Under the pieces are notes generated by a model that had not been told where the DNA came from, ran no database searches, and was given only the letters and a program-made list of their open reading frames with translations. The translations under genes and the position numbers were made by a program. DNA of 64,000 nt from Taxillus chinensis (lineage: Eukaryota > Streptophyta > Magnoliopsida > Santalales > Loranthaceae). Below, one piece after another: positions 23,887 through 37,119 of the stretch. The stretch spans positions 53,546,765 through 53,610,764 of the forward strand of contig CM042087.1 of NCBI GenBank assembly GCA_023512835.1, in the 5' to 3' direction. The stretch's first letter is position 1, and each line of letters begins with the position of its first letter.

Positions 23887-25815
23887 GTAAGCTTTTTAGT
23901 TCCTTTGTTTGTATTTTGATAAACAGCACAAGAAACTGGGCAACGGTGGGAAATTGAGTTGTCGCAGTGGCGAAGGGTCTCGTGGGTGAGATTCCTTCCC
24001 ATTGCATATTGGTTCGATGCTTTAATTTATCTTCGTCGGTGTTCTGAGGTATTGAGGTGAAGGGAATGGACATTCAGTTATTGATGATATCGACCTTGTG
24101 TTGAATGTGATAACAACCGTGTGATTTCCGAAGTACATTATAAGACATGTCACTTCAGAACCTCAGAATGATGAGGGTTTATCTACTACATATGCTGGTT
24201 CAGTTATTCATATTTGTTGGTTTTTTACGCCGGAAGCTGCGGAGCCCGTGTTTGATGAGTTTTATGAGGTATGCGTGTTGAGCCAGATTCTACATCGAAA
24301 CATAGTTCTAATCTTCACAATATCTCACATACTTGATCGGTCTTGCTATTCTAATTTTCCGAATACTGTTGCATTCCTTTACACAACCATGTAGTTATTA
24401 AAATTGAAAAGAGCAAGAAAGGAGTGCCATTTGTGTTTTCAGCTCTTTTTTTTTTTAGCTGGGGAGAGTGGGTTGTCGCGTGAATTGAATTGGCGGTGGG
24501 CGTGAATTACCCAACGTATATGATACCAAAAATGAACTTGATGGGGTTGGTGATGTGAATAATCCAACAAATGAACGAAATATATTACATTCATTCACGC
24601 ATCTAAGTACAATGATTGTCACCAAAAGATTTATGGCTAGCAATAGCATCCCTCTACTATTATGGTTAGCAAATGCATCATTCCATTATGTGATATCTGA
24701 GTTATTAAATCCAACTATGATCGATAAGTTAAAACATCCCGTCTAAAAAAACATTACTAATTTCATATATTAAAACATAAGCAATATTGAAGTCTCAACA
24801 TTATCATTCCCTTCAAACACGCATGCAGCTGCACAATGCTTCCACGCCACGCTGATTCGGCCGAATATTTTTATAAACAGGAGGCCCATGCAAAATTTTA
24901 TCCCATTGCTCAGCATGTTGACTTCACACGCTGCATGCCATTCTCCGCGTCGACGGGACTGACCACAGCATACAACGCGAGGCCTAAATAATCGTTGCAC
25001 GGGGCGACTCATTACACGCCACGAATTTGCTGCCACGCTAGAACGCACTGAAAGGATTGCGCTGAGTCATAAAACCACTGCACGTTGCGAACCCGTGGGC
25101 GAGTCGTGCACTCGCTCCGTGTAATTTCTTTTTTTATTTCTCTAGTATATTTGGTATTTTATCATAAACACTCAAAAGACTTCCAAAACACATAAAATAT
25201 ATGTAATTTTTCAACATAATATTAAATTTTAAAAAATAGATATAATTACATTATTAATATAAAGTGGATTGTTTATTATCACAAAATGGCTCTAAAAATA
25301 TACCAATTGATTATGACATATTTACTTCTTATCAGCTACAAGAACAAAAGCATAGAATTTGTTATTAATTGTTAAGTCTGGAGAGATTTAGAGTCATATG
25401 AATATGAATAGAGATCTCTTTAAAATTTATTTGAAGATAATCAAACTTTTGAATTCTTTTGGTTTATAGTAAAATAAATTGTGGACGACAATGTAGAGTT
25501 CTAAAATGTATGCTTGTATAAAAAATTACAAGTATAGACATTGTATTATTGATTTACAATGAATATTATCAATAGTCCAATACACTCACAAAGGTATTCA
25601 TAAAGGAAAGCTTTTACAATTAAGAAAACTTTTTCTCTCTCTCTCTAGAACAAAGAATAAACGCACAATCTTGAATAACTTGACTAAAAGACGCAATTGA
25701 ATGACTAGAATTTGAGTACTGTTTTGGGACACAGTTTGGTGCAATTTTTATTCTTGAAGATGAATATTCTCTATTTGCACTCACATGTATATCTATTTAT
25801 ATCTTAAACCAACAT

Positions 25816-25871
<56 letters not shown>

Positions 25872-27923
25872 GGGTTTTTCAAGTTAGGGTTTCAAATAGG
25901 CTAGGATTTATTGTTGGGTTGCGCTCTCATTTAATGATAACAAATAATGATTGCATTGTGAGATAAGTTAAATATAATTCTTTTATATGATCATTTTGTG
26001 TGTACGGCCTCTCCAAGTATATTTGGCTTTCTTCGAGAATTATTATATACTCTCTGAAAGAAGTTTGATTCTCTCTAAAATATATTATGTACTTTCCGAA
26101 ATATGTGTGTTCTTCTCCGAAGGTCAATATTTGACAGTGTAGCTATACTTTGATTAAGACATTTAATTCTTTATAACTTATGAGTTTGAGTTATTGGATT
26201 TTTTTCAATAACATGTTGGTTGATCCAAATTTGTGATCCAACACTTCTAAAAATTTTGCACACACCAACCAAAGAAGGAAATTTTTTGGAGTACACAATC
26301 AAGTATTCTAATTCAATTGTTTTTAATCCAACAATCTTCTCTAATTTGATAATGTCAAAACCATCCTTGATCATTGGACTTTGAGTAAATTGATAAAACA
26401 TAAAAGCAATTGTAGAGAGAAAATTTATTGTATATAAGGAGTGAAATATTATTATAGTGATAAAATATATACATGCTATACCTAATCGTCGAGAGGCTGA
26501 AGTTGCTTCTCTTGTTGGCATGATGTATTTAAGGAAGAGCTATGTGACTTGATTCCTAAAGAAAAAAGCTCTTGTGGTCCCATAATTCATTACTATGCTT
26601 CACAAAGCAGCACAACTCTAACTATTAAGCTGTTGGGGGACCAGGTTTTATGGCTTCCTCTTCACTACCAACTTCTACCTCTGCTTCAAGGGTGCCCTAT
26701 TAATCCTTTTATAGAGTTTGCACTTCTTTAGAGCAATAGTAATGTTATCTGTCAGAGGCTCCACCTAAATATGCTGGCTCGCAAACATCCTTGGCTTACA
26801 TAACATAACATTACTTGAGTTGATAATGCATCAACACACCAGTTGGCTAGCACACCAGAAGCTCTTGTCGATGTCATCAAGTCATAAAAAGGCTATTTTA
26901 ACTCTAGTATATAGAACTCAAGCCAGAGAAACAAATAAAACACACTAGAATGACTATACAATATTGTTCCATATTAGAAGTCAGTCAGAGTAATGCATTC
27001 TTATGAAGAATGGCCAAAAATGTTTTTGAGCTACAATTAATGACCTTTACAATTAATTTACAGTAAAAGGGGCAACGACTAATGTTCGGGGAATTTCAAA
27101 TTTAAATAAATTAGACCATTACAAGAAGATAATGCTCATTAGTTACACATGAATATTTGGATTGTTACAGACAATTAAGTCAATGCTTCCAAAGTTGTTA
27201 CATTTCAAATTTGAAGATTCGATTATTGATGCAAGTATATATAAAGTTGAAGACTTTAAAGATAATATAATAGCAAGATATCCAATCTATTGATCTCTGA
27301 GCATACGATTAAGAACAAATTAAGCAAAATCTGAGCATATCTAAAGTTTTATAGACTTCAACAATCCTCTACAACACCATCACAGAGACTTTTTCTGGCG
27401 TGTTGTAGAGCATTTTTTATTTATACATTCTTATATATTTGTTTGGTTAAAACCCTCCCTAACGAGCTTCCTTAAAAGCTCAGAAGTGTTGAGAGAGTGT
27501 CCCGTCTGAAATACTAAATTTTATAATTTAATTGTGATCTTAAATAATTGAGTTTGACAGTGAATTCGTAAAACTATCTTGTATTACAATATTTTAATAA
27601 AACTTTTCGTTAGTCCATGAAAGAGAAGTAGATTAGGAAGTGTTCATTAGCTTGTACTCCCAAAATGCCTCTCTCCCTTCGGATATTAATTAGGTTTAAA
27701 TCAAAACTGTGATAATACTAGATTTATTTTATTTTCAACAGTTTAATTTTTTGGGCAAGTAAGATTTGATATGATTTTGATTACAGATTTAATTTTAATT
27801 TTCAGTTTAGGTTCTTTAGGGTTCTTGTTTTTTCAGTTTTATTTGGATTTTATTTAAAAGAGAGTAAAATTGTTATTATATAAAAGTAAAGATATCACAA
27901 CATTTAAGGAGTAGGATGTGTAA
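23887..27923. other. Intergenic sequence, no gene recognised
   Basis: AT-rich sequence with an island of higher GC at about 24780-25120. An AT dinucleotide run is at about 25827-25866. Small ORFs (for example 26171-26521 on the - strand) are AT-rich, show no family resemblance and are not called. Confidence 0.6.
25827..25866. repeat. AT dinucleotide microsatellite
   Basis: About 20 consecutive AT units within AT-rich intergenic DNA. Confidence 0.95.
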
Positions 27924-27928
27924 CATGG

Positions 27929-29750
27929 TGTTGGAATACTGGAATAGGGTTAACGATTAATCACAGCGGAAACGGATTTTAAAAGTTTAATTCCAGCAGA
28001 CAAACACCAGGATCTAAACATGAATCAATTAGTTTAATTTTGCAAAGAGTGAAAAGAAGAAACCAACCTGAAGATCGGTAATGCAAGAACCCTTTTCTTT
28101 TCCCTCCAAGAACGAACTCACGATCAGCCTTTGATCGTCCTCGTAGCCTCCTACATTCAATCACCAAATAGCCTTCTTTGTTATTCACCTTCTCAAGGAG
28201 TACAGGGCTGTGGCACCCTTGGATCAAAGAACAGGAACACCACCTCTGCTAGGGTTGGCCGTCACCTGCCTCTCTCTCTCTTGGCTGTCAACGATTGCAC
28301 ACGCACACACTTTAACCTAGGAGGCTATGCATCTATTTATAGGCTTAGGGTTACCCCTGCACTATTACACATACGCCCCTTTAGTTAAATAATAATAATA
28401 CATATTATTTAAACTCTTTAAATAATATAATTATTACACAATAAAGCTAATTAAATAAATATCCAATATTATTTATTCATCAAATAAATAAATAATATAA
28501 TTATTCATTTAATCATATTAAATGGATAAAATATTTATTATTATTTATTTAATCTAATTAAATAAATAACCATGTAATATATATTTAACTCTTAAATACA
28601 TATTAACACACATTAATTAATTAGCTCTTAAACACAACCAGAGAATTATTACACAACGATCCAGTATTCCATACAAGAATAAACGGTGCTAACAAGAGGG
28701 ACCAAATGGACTCACTTAATCGAAGCTCCAATAAATAATATTTAATTAATTAATCTCATTAATTAATTAAATCATTATTTATTAGTTTTAGTCCGAGCCA
28801 CGATCAGGGACTAAAACTGCACTCTAAGATTAAGCAGATATAATTACAAGAATCCATAACAAATGATTTGTCCATCAATATAACTGATTACCATGTGATA
28901 TGATCCTCCACTATGATATTCATAATTAGATACAGGTATCAATAGATTCCGTTCAACCTCTCTAATTATATCTTTATCCATGTGTTACTATTAATTCTCT
29001 AATGGGCGACCTATTCATGATCCAATCATGAATTAGGATTTATAATAAATTATATCTAATATAATTACAAGCGCTCGATTCACCCAAGAATCCCGAATTA
29101 AACAACATGGGAATATCATTACTCTTCGTATAACGAAGCAGTGGATTCCACACACCTGACTTAATGCTCCCACTATTTCTAATATTATATCTCTAAGATA
29201 TCAAGGTATTTGAAGCACTAAGCCTCTCACTCATTGATAAGTCAAAAGACATAAATTATAAACATGAGTTAATCAAATGGTCTGGATTAAGATCAATTCA
29301 TAAATCAGTCATCCAGCGATAGAATCTAAAGTTCTTCATACAATGCAACGGATATTAGTTGAAGAACTTATTCTATCATGGTCCTGTTCAATATGTATAA
29401 ATACATACTGGCACTACTATTTGTAAACTCTTTACAATGACCCTAGATTAGATCACTCTCACTATAGAAATAGTCCGCACCACAATCTTATCAGAATAAA
29501 GCATCCCAAACTCTATTCATCGATTGTGAACCAATTTTGTACTTAGTTTAATTAGTGGATCTATTGTATGTGTCCCACACATACCCAGTAATAGACTTTG
29601 ATAAGTAATGGGATGTTATAATCCTCAGCCATATAAGAAAGCAGAATAATACAATCTAATAAATACTTAAACAAAATATATTTCAATTAATCATAAATAG
29701 TCTTAACATAATTAGGATTACACGTTGCTTTATATAGCACTATCCCAACA
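27929..29750 (-). mobile_element. Solo LTR, Ty1/copia type (1822 bp)
   Basis: The + strand starts TGTTGGAATACTGG and ends CTATCCCAACA. It is flanked by a perfect 5-bp duplication catgg (27924-27928 and 29751-29755). The terminal inverted repeat TGTTGG/CCAACA and, on the - strand, a tttccgctgtgatt phrase near one end are typical of copia LTRs. Orientation is inferred from that phrase. No internal domain is present. Confidence 0.88.
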
Positions 29751-29755
29751 CATGG

Positions 29756-30812
29756 GACACTAATTTTGTCAATAAATTTATAAATTGAGGAAAGCCATGG
29801 AATTCAAATTTTTATATATTTTTTGGAACATGAGTTAGGGGTGATATCTGCCCTAGTACGGGTGGGGTTTATCTCTTACCATATCCTGCCTCCGCCTAGG
29901 TGGGTAGTGAAAATATAAAATCGTATCCCACCCTATGTGTGAGACGGATGGGGTACCCGGTCTTATAGTGGGGTTAGTGGGAGGAGACTCTATCTCGCCC
30001 ACATTCCATTACTACTCCTTATTGGGTATTCTCATGAGTATATCAACTTAAATATTGTAAATACCATAATGTACTTATATATAATTTATCCTTTTTAATA
30101 AGGATGATATTATGATATAATGAAATAAAATATTACTTCACTTTCAAATTATAATTGTCTGACATGTTAACACATGAAAATTATGTTTGTGCTTTCATGC
30201 ATTTATTAGTTCGTGATTTAGTTAAAGTGATGATTTTTTTATGCGTTAACTACGTTTTTACTCGTAATTTTGTTATTAGCATTTGTTTTGCATTTTGTAT
30301 ATTTTTAGTATCTTGCTTTGAGCTTATATAGGAATGAAGGATCATAAAGGACAAGTGTGAGCACGTGGCAAAAGTCCTGCACGTGGTGATGGATCGACAC
30401 GTGGGGATAGAGAAATGCATGTACTAAAGGCAATTTCATATCGAGAGCTGGTGATTGTTATCTCGAAGTTCGCACTAGTATTTCAAACCAATGTTCTCCA
30501 TGGTTTGAGATCTCAGAGTCTCATCCCGAAACATGAAGTTCATATCGAAGGGTGAACTCTACACGTGGTGATTCTGTGTTGCACGTATCGATGTAATTTT
30601 GCACATTATATGAAGCAATGTGCTATAAAGATGAAGGTTGCATTGAATTGTCCATGTGACGATGGTCGCCACATGCACAGGAGTGTGTTGTTTGTATGAT
30701 GTTGTTTCGTATTTATGATTATTCTATCCTCATTCGGTACACCTAAAAGGAAGAAGGACGTGAATCGAAGGGCTGGGTGGTTAAGATGACGCTTCGCATA
30801 GGAGTAAGATTT
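29756..30812. other. Intergenic, probably old repeat sequence
   Basis: No gene is seen. 29850-30010 is rich in gggtgggg-like phrases. 30170-30810 and 35054-35760 may be two halves of one older repeat split by the LTR at 30813, since both hold T-rich, LTR-like text, but no ends could be matched. Confidence 0.35.
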
Positions 30813-30899
30813 TGTTGGATCGAACCCAGAATTTTGATGATGCGGATAAAACCCTACGTAATTTGATTTGACATCTTTCAATGTCTATTCTAACTTGTT

Positions 30900-31560
30900 A
30901 CAGAAGATAAGTTAAACTGGATCTACACTCGAGAGTACAAAGCTAAGGACATAATACATAATCCTGATTCGGATCAATGTGAGTGTCGTCAATCGACTTG
31001 GTAAATAACCAAGTCATCACAAGATACAGAGTAAGGATTATTAACGCGAACTAAGTACTAAAAGATATGAACTAAGGAATCCGGGTCTTTACTCGAATGG
31101 ACTAAGTCATAAAGACACGGAATAAGAATCCTAGTATACTACTCGCGCGGAGTAAGAGAGCATTATTGCGGAATAAGGAACTAAGTCTTCCACTCACGCA
31201 GACTAAGGACAAGAAGACGCGGAGTAAGAAATTCGAATCTTATACTCGCGCGGAGTAAGGAAGGACTTGTGCGGAATAAGGACTCACGTCTTTTATTCGC
31301 ACGGAATAAGGAAAAAAGATGCGGAGTAAGCCATCTGAGCTTTTACTCTCACACGGAATAAGGAAGCGCTGACACGGAGTAAGGAATCCGAGTATTTCTC
31401 TAACGCGGAGTAAGGAACCTTGCGACGGAATAAGGATCCGAGTAACTAGTTAACACAAAGTAAGCAACTACTGATACGGAGTAAGGATCCAAGCACTCTC
31501 TTGAGACGGAGTATAGAACTTTGCAACGGAGTAAGACAATATTGCTTTAACTACTATCCT
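30900..31560 (+). repeat. Interspersed decamer repeat field (cggagtaagg)
   Basis: At least a dozen copies of cggagtaagg or cggaataagg recur every 30-60 bp, mixed with ctcgcgcgg and atccgag phrases. They lie inside the copia LTR. Confidence 0.85.
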
Positions 31561-32051
31561 TATCATCTCAGCGCATTCAAACTCATTAGCTCGCTGTGTT
31601 CTGATGTAAAAAGAAATCTATTGAGGACATTTAAGGCATCTTACACGTGTATCACATTGTAAGGACTCTGTATTTGAGTTGTAAAGACCTGTACTTATAT
31701 AAAGTTGAAAGTTAGCCCTCAAATAGAGTTTGGAATACCTATTCGGCAATGTAGCCTTAGCGCTAGCATTTTGAGTTTATTATTAAATATTATTATGATT
31801 ATTAAAATAATTATTTTAATATATTATGTTATTGTAATGGTAATATTATTAATATGATTATTTAAATATTTGGGTTATTATTATAAAAATTAATGTTATA
31901 ACTGTTATTATTATTAATGCGATTATTGAGTCTATTATTATTATGTGATTATTATTAATCTAGGTATTTTAATATTTAAATTTTATTATTATTATAATGT
32001 TAGTATTATTAATATAATTACCTTAATACTTGGGATTAATTCTTATAATGA

Positions 32052-32052
<1 letters not shown>

Positions 32053-32115
<63 letters not shown>
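32053..32115. repeat. ATT trinucleotide microsatellite
   Basis: About 20 ATT units sit immediately upstream of the TATA-like motif of the LTR. Confidence 0.95.
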
Positions 32116-32119
<4 letters not shown>

Positions 32120-33470
32120 AAAGGAGGAACTTAGGGTAGAATCCCTACGTTCTGTTCATTGTGTGCAGAGCTTGGTAGGAGAGAGCAGTGAGTTTGAAGC
32201 CGTTGTGTTCTATCGATCATTCGATCCTTCAATCCAGGTAGGTGGTTCTAATCCTTTCGTTGTCCTATTTCATGAGTGTAAGCTGTTAGAGATTAACATC
32301 TATCTAGGTTTTTTTAGTTTTGTTCACCTCGTTTCCTATGCGTCGTTTACCCTCCCATGTCTGTCAAAATGGTTAGCAAACCGTGGCCTGCTTTGTATAA
32401 AATCTTTTTTGACCATCTTGACACTTATTGATATTCGTCAATGGCTATCATCATTATTATTTGTTACCAGGCCATACAACTGGGTCTCTCTTCGCATGCA
32501 ACAAAATAGCATGCGACGAGGTGTGTAGGGTCTATCCTGCGTGTGGCATGGCATGTGTTGCATGTCCTTGAGCGTGCGGCAAGGCGTGTGGGCCTGTCTT
32601 AGGCAAGCGACAGTGTAGCATCTTGCGGATTATTATTATTATCAGTCGAACCAAGCCCTTAGGCCTGGTCTCTTTTCCACCCGGCGGACGTGCACCAGGC
32701 TATCATCAGACAGCCTGGTTATCGGCAGGGCAGTGAGGCCCTGCCGTCTTGCGGCAAGGGTTTGCTTGGGTCTGATTTGCGTGGGGTTAATCTAGGACCA
32801 AAAATTGATATATATATATATATATATATATATACACGCTCATTGTCTTTTTGAACCTGTTCCTGCATGGCTCGTACAACAAAAATTGTGTTGGCCTACA
32901 TGCTTCTCTTTTTTTTTCTATTTATTTACCTATTCCTGCACAATTTCTATTCACCTTTTCTTGTTCTCATTCAGTGTCATCAGCATGGCTACGTTCTAAT
33001 CATTTATATATATTTATACAAAAGCTTGGGGGTTGATAATGACAAAATAACGTGAATATATATATATATATATATAAAGTGATAACGTAAATAACATAAA
33101 TGTATATATAACGTTTGATTACAAAAATTTTGTAAATATATATGTATATATTAACGTTTTCCTCACCACTCTCTTTCCACTCGGTCAGATCGTGATTTTC
33201 GTTCCTGTTTGCAAATGCAGTTTCTTGTTCCAACATTTTAATTGTTTAAAACTCTTTCTTATTTATTGATTTCAATTATTATTAATAATGTTTAAATAAC
33301 CAAACATGCTGGCCTGGTTTCTTCTAGCATGCGTAACACCAGGTTGTCAATGAGTCTGGGCGGCAGGGACTGCCCATACCGCACGTCCGTGATGGGTGGG
33401 GCGGAGGCGTCTGTGCCGCCCCATGTCTGCTGGGCCGGTCTGGTCTCTCCCCTTTCCCATGACTTATTTG

Positions 33471-33472
<2 letters not shown>

Positions 33473-33512
<40 letters not shown>
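33473..33512. repeat. AT dinucleotide microsatellite
   Basis: About 20 AT units. Similar runs in the same LTR lie at 32806-32834 and 33056-33077. Confidence 0.95.
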
Positions 33513-33515
<3 letters not shown>

Positions 33516-35053
33516 GAAGATGGCAATTGTTAATTAAATATTATTGGCTTGTTATAGTTTGATTAAATAAATATTGTTGAATTGTTGCTGTTTAATTAAA
33601 TAAATATTATTTGGGCTTGATAATGCTTGATAAAATAAATATTTGAGTTGCTATTATTAGTTGGGCGTATGATTGTCTTTGTGTCACATTGTTGTCGCTT
33701 TTAAAATTTTGAATAATTTGTATGTCTTCTGATTTAAGGGAATTATCAATTGTTGATTATGTGTGAAATTGGAAGTGAAGCTGGTTAGGTTAATCGCGGG
33801 TCCCACGTAGGGCTGGCAAGAGGCCGCAGGTCCCCTATGTGGCTAGTTAGCTCAAGTCTCATATGTGGCGGGTTGTTGTTAGGGACACCGCAGGTCCCAT
33901 ATATGGTTATTTGGTAGTGACTGGGATCCCAGGAGTTGGTTGCGGGAATATCATCGATGATTGGATTATTCAGTGTGAACCCTTATTGAATGAATTATAA
34001 TGTTTGTGATGTTATGATTTGTGATTTAATGTAAGCTTACTATGATAGAATATGACACTACACCAGCACAAGCATTCACTGATCATGTAGACCTAGGAAT
34101 TTATGTAATAGGATAGTGGAGATGGGGATCACCTACTGGGCACTCGTGCTCACCCTATTATATTTCTTTTTTTACTACAGGTTGTAGGGAGTAGCGGTTG
34201 GAGCCATAGCGGAGCAGTTCGGGACATCTTTGTGTAGGATATTCTTTGGACCTCGTTTATTATTTTATTATTTTATTTCCCAGACTTGGGTCCGTGGCAA
34301 TTGTATAAACCTGATTGGTTAACCTTGTTATGTTTTATTATGGGTGTTTATTGATTTTTTTTTGTGATGTTCACTGCACTGTTATACGTGTTTCCTTGCT
34401 TGAATATTTTATTGGACTATTTGTAATTACAATTCTACCCCTGATGTGGAGTTGTAAAAGATTGGGTTAGCCACAAATTCCCTCGATCCCTCGGGTGTGG
34501 GCGTGGGGATGTTGTGTTCCTAATTCTGTTGCTTTCAGAATTTGGGGGCGTGACACACATGGATACATGGAGCGAACCTTAATGCACTTGGAACTATATG
34601 AAACGAAGTTAATTCATTTATACTTCCAATATCTTAAGCTCCACATCTGCAGCATTAATACTAAGGACCCTTTCGAGAAGATCATTAATGAAGCTCAATA
34701 GCCAAGATGGTCTGTTCCAAGAATGTCGTCTTAGGATGTCTATAAATATACTTGTAATATTTACTTGTACGCGTGTATGAAATATATACTTTGGCTAGTG
34801 TGTGTATAATTGTAAAAGAGTGCTACTGTAAAAGAGAGATATTCTTCCAATAGATTCAAGCTAGTGCAGATAGCTTTATCTGCTATTCAATTTATTGTAA
34901 TTATCTTTTGATAATAATACAAATTATTCTCACTATTAGACTATTTTCCGCATTGTTTTAACCTTTCATTCTAAATTAGTGTTGTGTTAAAAGAGTAAGA
35001 AAATAGTTTTAAAAGAGCCTATTCACCCCCCTCTAGGCTTCCCGGAACCAATA

Positions 35054-37119
35054 AGTTTGCATATATCAATGGATGCCACGTGCAGGAATGTATTTTATCC
35101 CTGTGCTGCTATTTGGTTTTTATACTTCTTTTGTCCTCTTTAGGTGGTTTGGTAGGAAAAAAGGACAAGAATTGAATGAGAAGATACGACCGTAATGCAG
35201 AAACAAAAAAGCATGTAACGAAGATATGTCAATGAAAATAGGATTTATAGAGGAAATGCAAATAAGGAAAGAGGCTAATGCATGCCTGCTGGATGAGAAA
35301 AATGTTTATGGAAAATTGATTAAGGAAAATAGGGGAATTAAAAAGAAACGGAGGAGAACATGAAAGGGGATTAGAGATTGGAAGTTTGGGATTGAATTGC
35401 TAGATCAAGGAAGAACTCGAAAGAACATTGATAAGTTTTTAAGAACATCGAAGGAAAAAAGAAGAGGAGCCAACGACACCATTCAGAGGATTTATACCTC
35501 TCCTTGAATCAAGTATGTCTTTGAATGTGATTGTAAACGTTTTTTACGCCATGTCTGGCTAGTCTTCTTCTTTTTAGGAGAGCAATGTAGCCCCCAAACC
35601 ATTATGTATTAGTTTGATTGTATTGTCATGTTTGTAATCTTGAATTTTATTTGAGATTTGCCTTGTCTATAAAGTTGTCGATTTAAATAATGAATCAGCT
35701 TATCTTAGCTGGGACAAATCATGACAATTTAGCTTAAGTGTATTACATAGCGGACCAAGCTTGTAATACACCTGATTGGCGTTAAATACTTCTTTATTAA
35801 ATCTCAATTCACATAGACCAAATAGTTTCAGGATCGTTCTTAATTTTCTTTACATGGACTAAATAGAAGAAAATAAGTGTAAGCCAATGAAACTAAGAAT
35901 TATAACATCATACTATGAAAAAGCTTAAACATAATGGAGGGGAGTAAAATCAAACCCCTGGAATCACAATCTCTACGTTTCAAATCATCAAAAATATATC
36001 CTTCGAAATATCTTTTCAGAAAAGCTCTGTTTTAATTAATTTTGTAAAACCAAAATAAAAACAAATTCTTAAAGAAATCACTCATCGATTCTGTAGATAT
36101 AATTAAGTGAGGAGTACATTTCAGTCATTGTCTATCCTAAATTCGTAAAAGATTTAGGTGCGAATGATAATTTTGGATTCAATTTACTTTTCATTACTAC
36201 TTGACACACTACTTTGACATGTGTCACATGTAGATTTCACTTATCATATTCTTTCATTTAAAACTAGAGTTTATACAAATATTAATATAATTTTATTAAA
36301 AATTAATAGAATGATTGTATTAGTCATTAGAATATAATATTTGTAAATTTTCATAAATTAATTAACCAAATTAAATATTGATATAATAAACATATTGTCT
36401 ATTATCCATATTATATAAAATATATATTACAATCTGTACAACACTTTCAATAATTTGTATTTAAAATCTTTGTATTGATCAATAGATACTTATTATAATC
36501 TATATTATTAATGTAAACAATAATCATATTAATAAAAATATATTTATTACCGAATATGAAGGAATAAAGGCATGTTGAGTATAAAATCGTTATTTACAAA
36601 TAATTGAATTATTAAACAAATATGAATAAATTTTTAATAAATTAATTTTAAATATTTTTATAAATATTTGATTCATTTATAAATATATTTTTGTAGCTAA
36701 TTCATCTAACCATACTCTCTTAAAAATGTAAATGCATTTTATACAAATACAAATAGCTGTCATCAGCACACATAATATCATAATATCTTATTAGATTAAT
36801 TTATTTATTTTACATCTATATAATAATTATTTAAGCAAACAATTATTCAAGTGGTAAATTTCCTACCCTAAACATCTACAACAAAATTTTGAAGTTAGGA
36901 CCCACCACCCCTACTTTTTTGTAGACAGTTAATCTATATCAATTAAAACATTTTATTATCTGAAACCAAAAATCGAGCTTTTGATGGTGGTGACATTGAG
37001 TATAAGCAAATAAATAATAAAATAAACACCATAAGGATGTAGCCATACATAATGATAAGCACCAAAACATTCGCAATTAGAAAGTTACAGACATAATGTG
37101 AATTTAGAAGAAACAAACG
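35054..37119. other. Intergenic to 3' flank of the F-box gene, no gene recognised
   Basis: 35054-35760 is probably old LTR-like repeat sequence. 35760-37000 is very AT-rich with no conserved ORF. The last 100 bp or so would be 3' UTR of the - strand gene. Confidence 0.5.

Larger units (their letters stand above)
31658..34555 (+). mobile_element. Solo LTR (2898 bp) nested in the copia LTR
   Basis: The LTR starts TGTAAGGACTC and ends TTTGGGGGCGTGACA, flanked by a perfect 5-bp duplication cacat (31653-31657 and 34556-34560). The end is the reverse complement of the TGTCACGCCCCCGAA start of the LTR at 458, so it is the same LTR superfamily in the opposite orientation. An ATT run (32053-32115) is followed by a TATA-like ttatataaaagg at about 32112. 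Several TA runs and a gcaggtcccatatgtgg minisatellite (33795-33910) lie inside. No protein-coding domain was found. Confidence 0.85.
30813..35053 (+). mobile_element. Copia (SIRE/Maximus-like) LTR, split by another solo LTR
   Basis: The LTR starts TGTTGGATCGAACCC and ends GGAACCAATA, where CCAATA is a changed CCAACA. The phrase ttcacccccctctaggc just before the end is characteristic of copia LTR 3' ends. Removing the insertion at 31658-34555 and one TSD copy leaves about 1.34 kb. Flanks gattt/agttt are only a partial match, so its own TSD is doubtful. It contains the cggagtaagg repeat field at 30900-31560. Confidence 0.75.

Noticed and set aside
26171..26521. 116-codon - strand ORF
   Set aside because: AT-rich, no recognisable domain, no splice or repeat context.
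30900..31560. A CRISPR array, because of the regularly recurring decamer
   Set aside because: Repeats are about 10 bp, irregularly spaced and imperfect, in a plant LTR.
33000..33236. Tyr-Ile repeat ORFs over TA runs (also 48628-48819 and 33329-33514)
   Set aside because: Translations of TA microsatellites.
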